64,000 bases of DNA from Bisporella sp. PMI_857 (taxonomy: Eukaryota; Ascomycota; Leotiomycetes; Helotiales; Helotiaceae): contig JAJSPD010000022.1 of the NCBI GenBank assembly GCA_021307315.1, forward strand, positions 496,001 through 560,000, written 5' to 3'. Positions 1-12,308 of this stretch are shown here, in pieces. The notes below the pieces were generated by a model. That model worked only from the letters and a program-made list of their open reading frames with translations. It did not search any database and was not told the origin of the DNA. The first letter of the stretch is position 1, and each line of letters begins with the position of its first letter. Position numbers and translations under genes: made by a program.

Positions 1-238
1 CTCAAAGAACTGAAATATTTCTCTATTTAGCCATCTGCAGTAGTACTTGCAATACCTTTTGTCACGAATCCAAATCCTGGCGCTATCGAAGCTAATAGGC
101 AGGTTCTATTACGAGTATTCTAAACTGGGGGGAGGGGGTGCAACGGGGAATCGTCAACGGGTCGGGCATGTGGAACACTAGTCCTGAATAGGAAAGCATA
201 TCCGAGACAACCACGTGAGAGCCGTGGTATATGGGGTC

Positions 239-412
239 TGTCGGAAATAGGGGGTGTTGGGCTGGGGGATCTGCGAGGGTATCACGGCGATAGAATACAG
301 GCTTGTAGGAGCGTTACGGATGATGATATTATCTGCTATTCTAAGCCGTAAATGTGTGTGTGACCGAGATTTTCTAGCTCCTTGGCCTACCTACGTAGGC
401 CGATTCCTGACA
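239..412 (+). repeat. Solo LTR-like repeat, family B copy 1
   Basis: The segment begins TGTCGGAAATAG and ends GATTCCTGACA, so it has the TG..CA inverted termini of an LTR. Related sequence recurs at 22963 and 32550. Flanking pentamers are GGGTC and AAGTC, which could be a target-site duplication altered by two G-to-A changes. No coding sequence was recognised in 413-1012. Confidence 0.5.
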
Positions 413-1012
413 AAGTCGGACGGAGAAAATACATACTGAACCTCTGCCTCTGTATCGATTTGGACCTCATAGAACTTTCAAATGATATAGTTACCAATCT
501 CATTATTAAGAACCAACAAGACCCGACGACAACCACTCCACAATTAACAATTTGCAAGCAGGTTACGATGCGTTTAAGCTGCCTCGAATAGCTGCTCCCT
601 ACAGAATGAACAGAATATTATAAGAATGATATATAAACCTCACTTCCTCCAAGCCCCTCCTCCATTAAGTTACAGTTTCCCAACGCTAATTTCTCCAGCA
701 ACTAAGAGTGTCCGTCAACTTTATTATCTTTGCAATCTTTAGACTTATCACTTCTATTTTTAAATTACTATATTACATTAACTTTGGCCACTTAGCAGTT
801 GTAGCAGTTGCAGTCTACTATTTTTCGACGCATAGGCATACGGCATAAGTAACAGCGTCTTTCTGGTGGTTCCTACCTTTAACTTCAGTCCTGCTAAGGG
901 CTGCTGAGAATGGCAGCGAGGCTGTCGTCGAGCTGCCGCTTGAGACTGGCAACGTCGAAGTTGATTTATAAGATGAGTGTTGAAAATGCCGGACACTTAC
1001 GCGTCAATACCG

Positions 1013-3109
1013 CTAAATTAGATTTACCTCACACCATTGGGAGTTCTCCATTGCCTCTCCGTCCATGATACCATCAACATAAGCCTCGCCTATGAGCTGG
1101 TACTGTCCATCACTTTGACGCCGAAGAATAAAGGGAACCCAGGTTCCCTTTATTAGCGTGACGAAGTCGCCCTGCTTGACATACTCAGGGCCAAGGACCA
1201 AATGCCCTTTTCTAGTAATGAATAGAAGTCGCCCCAAGCTCTTCCCAATGATTTCCGAGCCCAGCCTCGATGATGTGGTAGTTTTGCTCTTTACTTTACC
1301 TTTAACAACTTCGTTGTTCAAAAGCTGCTGAAGCCCAAGCTTGATATAATTTCTCTTAATGTGCTTGATGTTATTCCACAAAAGAACAACAGCATCAAGA
1401 AAACGGTCATCGCCAACCCTTACCAATTCCGTATCTAGGCTGTATCCAACGCCTCCAATCGAGGTCCTCGCCGCTGCACGTAGACGATCACTGAAGTCTA
1501 CGTAAAGTTGCCCCTCCTGATATGTCAGACGAAGAATCTCAACTAGCCACTTTACTGGCCATGAAGACGTCTCCTCAAGAGGTACTTCGTGACTAGAAGC
1601 TCTGCCTGGGAAAGATCCCACTTCGTAGATCTCATCATATACATGGCATTCTACTGAGATGCCCTCGATTTCCCCTTCCATCCTAATAGCAGTAACTTTA
1701 GAGTGACGTGATTGTACTCCAGACGCGCTGAATTTGGGATAGGCGGTGATATGATCATTTTCCACATCTTGCAGCATATTTGTCGCGGATCGAGACCAAT
1801 CAGGGACCCAGGATGGTAGGTTAGACTGGATTTTAGGCGTCTGACAGAACGAGAGCAGTGACATATGACCCTGCTGAAGCAGAACTACCATGGCTGTTGT
1901 GTATGTTTCTTTGCACGATTTCGAATAATCTGGAAAAACACCCAATTTTTCTAACTCTCGATCTGCTGCTAAATCCAATAAAGCAAATATTTTGTCTCGC
2001 GGATCAGTTGACTCCAAGTGGTGAGGCCCATGGCGACGGAGATTTATACTGCCAACGCATGTTGCGCGTAGGAGAGCTGCCAATGGGAACCTGGAGTATC
2101 TCTATATATTCCAGGAAGATAGCATGACAGTAGGTCTGTGCTGGAACAAGTCCGAGACGATTTTACGTTCATAGGGAGTCAAAGATTGTGGCTCGTTGGC
2201 AAATCTCGTAGTGAGGACGGACCGTAGAGCACAATACGCATGAAGAGCGGCGCTGCATCGACGTCTTGTAATTTTTTTGCTTCCGCAGAGGAATTCCGCG
2301 TTCTCCGGAAGGGCTATTTCTTGCAGAACCCATATCCGTCCCCACCAAGGCCGGATAAAGAACCACTTCATGCCAGCAATTGGCAATAAGTTATCCTGAT
2401 CGTGCCGGCCACTGATAGAATAGAAAAGACTATGCAATGTATCTTGGGGGAACATGAATATTTTGCCAGCTGGTGTTCTTATCATGGCAGTTGACCGGCT
2501 TAGATCACGGAGCTCCCGCGGCTGTAACGCCAGCTTCTGCCAGACTTCTTTGTAAGGCTCGAACCCATTGTCCATGCCGCAAGCCTCTGCTTTTGCTCCA
2601 AGGGAGTTCAGATAATCCATTACTGAATCATCGCCACTCTCTGCTGGGCCAAGCCAAGCAACGACCTTGCATGCTTTTCGGTAGATATCTGCCATAAGCC
2701 CAACTTGCCGGCTTTTCTCTTCGTTATCTGACTGATTTATGCAGAGGAAATCGACCTAGATCACAAGGTCTTCTTTGGGCGGTCTGAGTACCATCATTGC
2801 GTCATACAGATTTTTGTTTACTCGGACCTCGGAATTTTCAACGAGGATTAACCGGAGATTGTCGGCAGCTCCCCAGACATAGGACAAGGCCACAAACTTC
2901 GGTTGTTCATGAAGGGCGGCGTGGAAGATGTGGCAAGCGGACGAATTTAAGCTTTCGTTTCCATCTGCTGGTAGAAGTTTTAATAGTCTGATCTCGTTCT
3001 TGGAACGCTGCAACGTTTGGTATCCGTATCCGTTTGTCTTCGGGGTGGCCATGATGCGGCTGCTTCGTGATTCAACTACTGATTCAGAGATGTCTGTTGT
3101 GTGGTGCAT
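1013..3109 (-). pseudogene. HET-domain (heterokaryon incompatibility) pseudogene
   Basis: One reading frame from the ATG at 3109 down to 1013 (699 codons) encodes a HET protein. Visible parts are the N-terminal LSYVWG motif, the VDFLCINQ motif, an RPWWGRIWVLQE segment, a DPRDKIFALL segment, LPSWVPDWS and the C-terminal YVDGIMDGEAM segment. All HET-family landmarks are in order. Two in-frame TAG codons interrupt it. One is at 2756-2758, where HET proteins have the Trp of LWIDAICINQ. The other is at 2102-2104, between the WNI and RYSRFPL segments. No plausible intron removes either stop. HET proteins trigger cell death in vegetative incompatibility. Here the gene is probably dead, unless the stops are sequence errors or are read through. 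Confidence 0.85.
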
Positions 3110-3142
3110 TCGAAGGCAACAGCATTTTTGCCTGTTGTCTTA

Positions 3143-3389
3143 GAAGGCTTCCCTAGTCAACCGCCCACCCTACTCAACCGCCCAAAAATATAGTAAGGAA
3201 CACCAAAAAAAATCGAAAAATTTAAAAATGGTCAGATTATTCTCAAATTAAGGGATCTAATGTAAATTAACTCGAAAATTACCGTGGCGGTGTTCAAATT
3301 CTGATTAAATGATGTTGTTGTGACAAAATTCTAATAAAACCAAAATTTGGGCGGTTGAGTAGGGTGGGCGGTTGACTAGGGAAGCCTTC
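3143..3389. mobile_element. MITE with 44-bp terminal inverted repeats and TA duplication
   Basis: The left end starts GAAGGCTTCCCTAGTCAACC. The right end is its exact reverse complement over about 44 bp (3143-3186 and 3346-3389). Both ends are flanked by TA (3141-3142 and 3390-3391). The 247-bp element has an AT-rich centre and no ORF. TA target sites and this size fit a non-autonomous Tc1/mariner-type element. It lies just upstream of the HET pseudogene's start. Confidence 0.85.
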
Positions 3390-3997
3390 TACTAAAAAGC
3401 GGAACCCGATGCTATGAACAGGTTGCGATAAACGCTGACTAGAAGCAACGAAGACTTACAGGTGTTTGTTTTGCAGTGATATTGCGATGAATTTGCGGGG
3501 TTCCATGCCGCCATGCACATGATATGGTAGCTCGTGTATTGGACGAGCATTCAGATTGGGGGACAATGGAGTTCACCAAGCCTCAGCCACAGCCCTCAAG
3601 GGCCGGCGGGCTTGGCAAGTGATTACATAAGTGGAATTACAAGGCTGGGTTTCAAAACGGTTACTATGCATTACTTAGTATGGAGTTCCAATCAATTCTG
3701 TAGCCGCGACTAATTCTATGGTATAGATAGAGACGGCCATAGCTACCCTACAGGTGATATTTAGTTAGAACTTTCAAATCTCTAACAAAGGTGAATTTCT
3801 TGGGGTTGCTCAGCCTTATCCTTACCCCACCTCGTACTCTTCTCTCATGCCTCCAAATCATCCAGACCGTCAAGTTTCTTTCACAAACTTATTGGTAGCA
3901 TCGAACCTTGCCGTGATTAGCAGTGCCAGCTATACAAACATAAGCAGACTGCTTCTCAAGAACCTTCAGTAGACCATATCACTCTTTCAAGGATCCC

Positions 3998-6704
3998 ATG
4001 GCGAACACTCCCTTGCCCAACGGGCCTCGAGTGCCATCGCCATTGCTTCGAGGCGCAGTATTTACGACATCTACAACTGGAAACTCTTCCACAAGTGACA
4101 TGTTCATCTATGCCGATGTTGTTGAATCACCAGTTCCCTCGTCAACAATCCTATCTACCCGCCAGTCTCCAGCTGAGCCTTTGCCAGCGTCTGGCCTCGA
4201 AGGCACCTTCCAGAGCCTGAGTCTCGAACAGAAGTTATGCGAAACATGCAAGCTACTCGATTTCCAAAAAGTATTTTACTCATCGACTGATGAATACAAA
4301 TTTCCACCCACACCGGCAAATTTCGTGGGCATGTTTGGCAACCGCTTTTGCTGGTTTCTCTTTCATATGAAAAAAGAAAAGAATTGCCAGTTCTGCCATC
4401 TTATCATGTCCACTTTACGTCTCAATCCTCGTTTCGAAGGCCTTGACGACGGCATTGTCGTTGCGTCAAGAATTAGCCTCTACAGCAAAGAATCTGACGT
4501 CTCCCTACCGAATTTCCATTTCCTTCGGCTGGGGGTATCCGAAGGCGAATCGCTACATGGGCCAGTCAGTTACGGGTATGCGATTGGAATGCTGGGAATG
4601 CACAAGATCCTTCTACCAAATACAGTAAAAGCATCACTGAAGCATTTTTATCCATGGCTACCACCTGGAATGGTTCCAATGTCTACGACTAATGAACAGG
4701 CTACGAAGTGGGATGCATGGAGACTAGAGACTGCCACTGAGTATGAAGTTTCAGTGAGGAAATACGATTCTGATGTGGTGAGTATGAAATTGATCACAGG
4801 ATGGTTGAAGTGCTGTGAGGAAGAACATACCACATGGTGTGTTGAAAAGATGACAAGGAAAATTGCTGCTGTCCCTGGTTTCCGGGTGGTTGATGTTGTG
4901 TCTGGAAACATAGTCGAGCAACCAGAAGGTTGCAGATACTTGGCTCTCAGTTATGTGTGGGGAGAGGCGCATCGACAGAAGGATTACTTACGCCTCCTCA
5001 AAGCAAACTATTCCCAATTAACAGAAGCCGGTGGCTTAGTCAAACAGCTGTCTCATCTCCCAAATACAATCAGAGATGCGATCCTCCTTTGTCAAAGACT
5101 TGACGAACGACACCTTTGGATCGACTCACTCTGCATAATCCAGGACTCAGAAGAGGATAAGTTGGGCCAGATTATGCAAATGGATGCTATCTATCTCCAC
5201 GCAGTATTAACTATAGTTGCAGCAGCAGGTTCAGATGCAAATGCAGGATTGCCTGGTATCGGCCCCTGTCTTTCACGAAAAGTTGCACCAGCAACATCTA
5301 TCGGCGGCTTAGACCTTGTCGCCATTCCAGAAGATGGGGAATTCGAGCTCAGAAATTCAAAATGGAACTCACGTGCATGGACATTCCAGGAGCGAATTCT
5401 CTCGAAACGAATGCTACGGTTCACATCCGAGTCTGTCACATTCGAATGTCAATCGGCGTGCTGGCGTGAAGACTTCATCGTCGCAGGACCAGACGCAGAT
5501 CGCTTCCGGCTGGCCGATCAGGAACGCAAAGAACAAGAAGTCCGTCAGAACTTCCACGATATCATATCTGCCGATGTACTGCAGTTTGAGAAAATGATGC
5601 CTAGACTTGAATGGTCGAATGATTTCAAGAACATTTGGACGGTGATTTACGGGCCACTGGTAGAGAATTATACAAAGAGGCAGCTGACGATGGAAAGTGA
5701 TATCCTAAATGCCTTCAAGGGGATCGAAGGGGCGTTAAAGAGATCGTTGGGTGACTTCTACTGGGGTTTACCTCTCTATTTGCTGGGTCAAAGTTTAGGC
5801 TGGATTGCAAATACGGGTGATCTAAAACGTCGAGCTGAGTTTCCGACGTTCTCGTGGGCTGGATGGGTGTTTGTGGAGGGTAATTGGGGAGGTATAAGCA
5901 TTCTCTTTAACCACAGCGGTTCATCCCTATGATAAATTTCCCACGGCACCCTAGGAGTCTGAATTCTCAGTTGCTTCTGGTCGAGGGGCTTTCCTTATTA
6001 TTTTCATTTTATATTGATTATCGACTCTTGAATGCTGATTTCTCGATCTCCTAGCCTACCCTGACTATCTCACTGGCCCCTTTCCAGGATTTGTGGTATT
6101 CAACGACGACGGCAATATTGTATACTGGAATGGAGATTGTCAAGACGATATCTACGTTGGAATATACGAATGGCATGACCAATTGCTATATCCTTCTTCT
6201 ACAGAGATGGCAAACGAGTGGGACGGAATTTTGGCTCAAACCGTTGGTAATGTGATGAACGCAGAGATTGAAATTCCTTTGTCCAGTTTGGTCTTCTTTT
6301 GGACGTCAGTAGCGGCAATTGAGCCTTTCATATACGAAATGCCAGAGGAAGAGGAAGAGGATGGGGATGAATGGAGCGAGAATAGAGAGTTTGAGGAAGG
6401 CCGTCGGCGACGAACCACGATTCTAGAAGGAACAACTGTGATCCGACATTTTGAGAAGGGCATCCTTGTTGATGGGGATCTTGAACCCGAGGAAATGAGG
6501 AGCGTAAGCATACAACTAGAGTCCTGTGAAGTAGAATTGGTGTATATTGGTCACAGTTCTATAAGCTCTGGGAAGTGGTGCCTTATCCTTGTAAGCTGGA
6601 AGGATGGGATTGCAAGAAGAATATTGCCGCAAGTTCTGTTCCATGTCGATGCCAGTGACTGGGAGGCGAAGCACATAAGGAGGAGGCTAGTAGTTTTAGG
6701 ATAG
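3998..6704 (+). CDS. HET-domain protein, two exons
   Basis: Exons 3998-5891 and 6088-6704 give 836 residues. The 196-bp intron has a GTATAAGC donor, a CTGAC branch site about 22 bases before the CAG acceptor, and closes in frame (phase 1). The protein has a Ser/Thr/Pro-rich N terminus, Cys pairs CETC (near residue 81) and CQFC (near 130), then the HET domain from about residue 310: LALSYVWG, LWIDSLCIIQD and AWTFQERILS. The C-terminal part carries FSWAGW and an acidic Glu-rich stretch near 6345-6400. HET proteins act in allorecognition cell death. The long N-terminal extension with paired cysteines is typical of one HET subfamily. It appears intact and has no obvious partner gene next to it. 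Confidence 0.88.
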
Positions 6705-8431
6705 CTATCTAAGATCACAGAAGGCGTCCGTCAGAATTTCGAATGCAAAGCCGTGGGAACATAATGCCTCTAAATATTGATCTGTGGCGAACTTCTATGT
6801 TTTACCAAAACTCGCCGGCCTAATAAATGTATTGAGCAAAGGTGGTTTGTCAATCAGGTCTTGGCATGGGGCTTAGAAAGCCTCTGATATATACAGGATG
6901 CTCTACACAGTTCACAACCGCCCTTCTTTCATGCAAAGAGACGATGAATTTGCTAATGGATGCTTAAGAGCTGTTGGAACACCCGGGTGGTAGTAATCGC
7001 TTATACTTTAACCTGAGGGCACATATGCATGTGTTTCATGCGTAATGCTCGTTGAGGTTGGTGGATAAGTCTTGATTGATTGTTCTAAGTTCTCGTTCTA
7101 CGGAGTGAGTAGGATCGAGGTCCCACGTTTCAGGTGCTGGTCACATGACCATACCTACATACAAATGGCTACCAACAAGATCTTTCTTACAACTCACGAA
7201 TCCGGGGTTTTCTGGAAATTTCAAAGACTGTTAGAGAGAAGGCCAGCCTGCCTTAATTTTTTTGGGGTGAACTACGTTTACATCGAGGTGTGCTTCGTTT
7301 AAGTTTGTTCATGTTGACTGGCTTTGGCCGGCTTACTGGAAGGCCGTTGGGGCTGCGGCGGAGGCAGCCCTATCCGCCGGGATGCGATGCGCGACTTCGG
7401 CATGGTAGGGCTGGTAATGCCGGGGCTCTTGCATCGCAAGAGAGTAAGCCGCCAAGCTGCAGTTACGATGGTGGTTTGAGCGACAACGATCATGATCACA
7501 ATAGCAACGATGATGGATGTTCGAGCGAGGACGAGTGGGAACGTTGCGAGGACGAGTAGGAACGTTGCGAGCATGAGTAGGAAAGCTGCGAGCATGAGCA
7601 TGGGCGATGGCCAGACCTAGGTGAGCAGTAAGTTCCCTGCCAGGGCTGGCTCACAGCTGAATAGGCATAATCCTGCAGGTACACGGGCAGCCGCCCAAAG
7701 CTGTGTGCCTACATTTTCCTTGACATCTGCCGGACGAATGACTGAAAAGGAACTTATCTTTCTGTGTGCTGGTCCCAACGCGGAAGCAAGTTCGGTCGAG
7801 GGAAACGTTCAAAGCAAGGCGAAATGAGGGGGGTCAGATGCATGGGTGGAATACCACAGAAGAAAATGGAGAGGGTGTCCTCGGAAGCAAACATAAGGCG
7901 CATCATCTTTACGGGGATCAATTGATGTATCATACAATAAGCCGCGCGTTCATCGACATCCCTTGTATCATTGTATCGTACAGTTTTCCCAACGCCCTTT
8001 CTGGCAAAAAAGAAAAAAAGAAAAAATCACGCTCGTAACCTGGCGTAAATCGTTGGGGTCTCATCCGAGCCTGAGAGCCTCACTACGGAAATAGTTCCCC
8101 GCCTTGTGGCTGCTGCGACATGCGAAACGACCCCGCACATCCCATTTGATAATTACGGTAGGCTTGCAGCCCTGAAGGTACTGCAGCTTAATCTTTCCCA
8201 TAAAGACTTTTATTCCATATCCGGGGTCTTGATCTGGTTTTCTGGATCCTGGCTGCTACAGCTGTTTTAGTAATTTAAATACAAAAGATTAAAAATAACT
8301 TTGTTTAATATCATATTTAACTGTTCACGTATTAATATGGTGCGCTCAACAATATGGAAATTGTTTTATTTATATTTTAACTTTAAACTGAAGCTTAGCA
8401 CTGGACTACTGAGTTATTTTAGCATAGGAAT
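6705..8431. other. Intergenic region, no convincing gene
   Basis: No ORF here looks like a known protein. It holds a 21-bp minisatellite at 7527-7601 and, at 8160-8271, a short piece of dispersed repeat family C (the same sequence occurs near 22020, 45000 and 56200). Confidence 0.6.
7527..7601 (+). repeat. 21-bp minisatellite, about 3.5 copies
   Basis: Units of the type GAGGACGAGTAGGAACGTTGC occupy 7527-7547, 7548-7568 and 7569-7589, with a partial fourth unit. Both strands stay open across it, giving a Leu/Val-rich minus-strand ORF and an acidic plus-strand ORF that look like by-products of the repeat. Confidence 0.75.
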
Positions 8432-8609
8432 TGTCGGAATACCTACCATGTAGCAAAAGGCGTAGTAGCTGTGACTACGCTCTTGCTGGTGTGGTTCTGT
8501 TATTCGTTGATTGATTGATTGATTCTAAGCTACGCTATCGCGAGGTCGTAGGTCCTGAAAGGACCCACAACTTCGCGTTCGCATGATTCTATTTACATGC
8601 GTTCAAACA
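8432..8609 (+). mobile_element. Solo LTR, family A, with 5-bp target duplication
   Basis: The sequence starts TGTCGGAATACC and ends GCGTTCAAACA. It is flanked on both sides by GGAAT (8427-8431 and 8610-8614), a clear 5-bp target-site duplication. It contains a TTGATTGATTGATT run and a CTACGCTCTTGCTGG segment shared with copies at 46699, 49359 and 55380. At 178 bp it fits a solo LTR left by LTR-LTR recombination. It lies between the HET region and the metabolic cluster. Confidence 0.85.
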
Positions 8610-8694
8610 GGAATCTCCGCCTCCAGAATCCATGGTGAATCAGACAATTTACACCCCGCCACAAGGAGTGCTTGATAAAGATTCTTATATTGTT

Positions 8695-9120
8695 CTATGC
8701 TGGGCCTTTTGTCGTAATCGGAGTATCAAGCAGGACAATCTGCCTAGACTTTTCACTTGTGTCCACAAAGTTCGCTTGATCCTTCTTCCACACGTCGCTA
8801 TTAGCATCCGCCTCCAGTATCTTCATATTGAATGCCATGAAATGATCGAAGTCTTTGAAAGTCATCTCGGTGTAGCAGTCAAAGTCGAAAAACTCGGCGG
8901 TTCCACCATAGACAGTTGGCTGGAAGTTTGTGTTGGTGATATCAGACGAGGAATCGTCGACAGATTTGCGAGGGACATAGTGGCGGGTATGAGTGAGAGG
9001 GAATGCATCACCGCCTACAGAGAGGAGCAACTTCAAGTGGGTATTCTCGTAGTAGTCGCGGAATTCTTCTGGGGAAATGCCGGGCTTGCGCCAGAGGAAA
9101 GCGACGATGGTGTGGACCAT
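8695..9120 (-). CDS. EthD-domain protein (dimeric alpha/beta-barrel fold)
   Basis: A single exon of 141 residues. The sequence starts MVHTIVAFLWRKPGISPEEF, has a YYENTHLKLLL segment and a PLTHTRHYVPR segment, then an F-rich half ending in the FDHFMAF region. This is the pattern of fungal EthD-domain proteins (ferredoxin-like dimeric barrel), many of which sit in secondary-metabolite clusters and act as small oxygenases, cyclases or decarboxylases. No cofactor site is expected. It is the leftmost gene of the cluster and is transcribed in the same direction as the P450. The exact reaction cannot be read from sequence. Confidence 0.85.
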   Translation of the reverse strand: MVHTIVAFLWRKPGISPEEFRDYYENTHLKLLLSVGGDAFPLTHTRHYVPRKSVDDSSSDITNTNFQPTVYGGTAEFFDFDCYTEMTFKDFDHFMAFNMKILEADANSDVWKKDQANFVDTSEKSRQIVLLDTPITTKGPA

Positions 9121-10017
9121 ATTAACTGGTTTGATTTATTTTTGGAGGCGCTATGTGAGATGTGAGGTAAGCCGAAAAAAAGAGAATGCTGTCTTTGGGC
9201 GACAATGTTTGAAAGCTTTAGCGGTGATAGATGTGTTGACGGGATATTTACGTAGCGGGGGTGGTCATCTTAAATACCTAGGTGTCCTCAGCTACTGACA
9301 TGGGCAAAAGGTCATTATATTATTAAGACGAGAAGGTAATCGCCAAATTAATCTGTTTCAATCAGGGGTTTACCAGGGTTTTTTTTTACCCCTCTTGACA
9401 TTTGACGTGGGTTTTCCAACAACCAACAATCCTTCCATCTATCTACGCACTACAGAGGCGTATATTAAACAGAATCAATCAAGTCTTACACAAAGGGGTC
9501 GTTGCCTAAGAAATTGACGGGCGCGTAACCACCCCCTCTACCGTGCCACCCAACTCACCCCCAACTAGTTGATTAACGGATGTGGTACGATTCATACAGT
9601 TTGCATAAGTTGGATACTACCTTGAAAGTGTTCTAACAGCTGCATGTCCAAGGTAAGTGTATATGCGCCGGGTCATCACAGAGGCTGCCGCCAAGCAGTA
9701 AATCATCCTCTTTATGAACCGACCTTTCAAGAACATTACCGTATTTTAATCGCATTATAAATTGTTTTACGGACTTTAATTACAGGTAAGATTCTGGCCT
9801 TTCTACTTGAAGGCAGTTTCGTCCATAACCTCGAACTCACGAAAAGCTATGATTTTAGTTTTGTTTTTGCCAACGTATTAGTGTTTGGCTATTAAACAAA
9901 ATAATATAATTCAAAGCAAATTTACAATTGTTCTCGATCCCTAAAGCCGACATATAGATCTTCCAAGTTCTAACCTATTAGAGCTCATTCTATTCCATCC
10001 ACACACAACGCATATAA
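9121..10017. other. Intergenic region between EthD gene and P450
   Basis: About 0.9 kb with no supported gene. It contains the promoter side of the EthD gene and the 3' side of the P450. Nothing repetitive was noticed. Confidence 0.5.
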
Positions 10018-12120
10018 TCATACCCCCGGTATTGTTTTGTCAGCTTTCTTTTCTTCACGAAGTTTGAAAATAACACGTAAATTTCCTGGGTCGGATGTGA
10101 ATTGATCTTTCAAGTCTTTGATCATGTATTCCCCGGTCTCTCCTGGTGGGAAGGCAATGTGATATTTGCCAATGAGATGAGCCAGCACCATCCTCATTGC
10201 ATCTAACCCAAGGTTCTTACCCACACAGCTGTGGTGACCTAGTAAAGACTTAGCAAATATATAGAAAACCAAGTCTGATTTGCGCACCCGTTCCAAAGGG
10301 AGAGTATGCTGCTTTATTTAATATTAGTTCTGGCTTCGTGGTCCAGCGTTCAGGAATGAATGTTTTCGCTTTGACAAAACAGTCCTCTCCTATGCTGTGG
10401 TTATAATTTTGATCCATTTTGTATTTTCTTCTTGGAATTACTCACTTTGAGAAATGATATATCTTGGAGGAACGACGGCAATACCAGGGGGGATGAGCCT
10501 CCCAGCAATCGTCAATCCCTTATCTCCAGTCATCCGTGTACCTCCCGTCATAAGTGCTGGATGAAGCCGCAATCCTTCTTTGATACAAGCCTCAAAGTGT
10601 GTGCATTTTGATATCGCTTTGACGTCAGAACTTTCAATTTCTTGGAGCTCCTTGTATATTTGCTCAGCATGCTTAGGTTGCCTTGCTAGCTCGAAAATGA
10701 CACCGATGGAGCTCGCCGCCACTGGATGGCTGTGAAAAATCTGGTTAGGGAAAGCTTTATAGTTTGATATATTGCAAAACTACCTTCCAGCAACGACAGC
10801 CAATAGACTTTCCCCTGTGAGTGCGAGACGAAATGCCGGGTTCTCCGGTTCCGCCTTTAAATCTTCCAAAATATAGTGAGCAAAATCCCTTTCCTGGAAC
10901 GTCTCTTCTGGGATCTAAATAAGAAAGTTAAGCTTCAAAGATAATTTCATTCGAAATTGACATAACTATACCTCTAGTCTCTTTTCCATCTGCTTTACAG
11001 ACCATTCCATAACATCAAACCAGACTTTGACAACACTTACTCCTGGAAAAAGTTTGAAGGCGATGTGAAGAAGCCATGGCGTGGGACTTAGTGGTCCGAG
11101 TAATGATAATGCACGGTTGAGTTCTTTGAGTATATGCCTTTTCTTTTGGTTTTTGAGAAGGCCCAAGGGTTGGTTGAAGACAAAGTCGCCCATACAATCG
11201 GTGCAGAACCAGAATAAGAGGTCTTTGATGTTTGTCAATCTGCCAATGAGGGCATCTTCTTCGATACAATGATCAAGTTGGTAGAGGTGTTTGACCATTT
11301 TCCGTTCATACTTGGTAAGACCTAACGGAAATATAAACTGATGGATTGCAGTGGAATTCTGTGTGACACTTACAAGGTGCGGTGAAACCCCGATTCCACT
11401 TCCGACGGAGAACAGCGTGAACGCTATTATCTCGAACGGTGACGAGAGAATTACTCGGATGGAGAATATCATACCAGTCGGTTTTAACAGATTCTGACCG
11501 TGGCCCATCTAGAGCGAAAAAGACATCAGGATGGAAGCACGTAATTTCGCTTGGACCTGAGTTGTCAACGGGTTAGGAATTCATATTGGCGATTTAGAAT
11601 TATTACCTGTTCTTACAAAATCACCGTACTTTTTGCGCAGATTATCCAAGTAGATGTGGTTTTTTGAGTTTCGACATGCCCAGACATGAGGAATCTTCGA
11701 TACTCGAGCGTACAGAGGACCTGGAAAATTTGCCCTGGAAAGCCTGTGGAAGAAAACTCGATACAATCCGATACTCCCATATAGGGAAGAAAGATACCCG
11801 GCACCAAACCAGAGGGTATATTTCAATATATCGAAATTTCCAGTTAAAGTTCTTGTACCAGCTGCACATAGCAACGTTGCTCCATGAGCCAGAACAATCT
11901 TCGGAGCGCGAATATGCCATTCGCCATATATGAAAACGGTATGGTGCATAAAGATTCCCGCAATAGCACCAACGCAAAGAAAATAATTTTCTAGCGAAAT
12001 CATGTTAATTTGATCATTTAGGTATTGGATATAAGAGTTGTGGGTAACGTGGGGATCTTTTCTCAGCCTTTTGAAGTTGTTCACGACACCTCGAATAATT
12101 GAAACGGTGTCTTGGCGCAT
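10018..12120 (-). CDS. Cytochrome P450 monooxygenase, seven exons
   Basis: Minus-strand exons: 12120-11607, 11556-11374, 11321-10972, 10914-10784, 10729-10446, 10389-10288, 10238-10018. They total 1785 nt (594 residues) and all phases close; introns are 49-57 bp. The N terminus has two to three hydrophobic segments (ER anchor) followed by a proline hinge (FPGP). Family landmarks: KYGDFVRTGP, a WNRGF helix C segment, the K-helix EGLRLHP (ExxR), the FIPERW segment and the heme loop FGTGHHSCVG with the Cys ligand, assembled across a 49-bp intron. The I-helix reads AGSHPVA where most P450s have AGSDTT, so the acid/threonine pair is missing. It probably hydroxylates or oxidises the cluster product. 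Substrate unknown. Confidence 0.9.
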
Positions 12121-12308
12121 GAGACAGCCTTGAAGCGAGGGTGTATAGGTTCAAGCTCCCTCGATGAGTGAGGAAACCAATAGTGACCAGAAAGCAGACC
12201 TCAATCCTCAAAGAGACGAGACCAGGTACTTCGTAAATGTATTAGTAATGCCAGAGGGGTTGAGGCAGGCCTTTTTTTAGCATGTGTTGGTATACGAGAA
12301 ACTTACAT

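Noticed and set aside
7299..7601. Minus-strand Leu/Val-rich ORF that looks like a membrane protein
   Set aside because: Its N-terminal hydrophobic repeats come directly from the 21-bp minisatellite; no conserved features elsewhere.
8632..9165. Plus-strand 177-codon ORF
   Set aside because: It is the antisense shadow of the EthD gene, which has clear family motifs on the minus strand.
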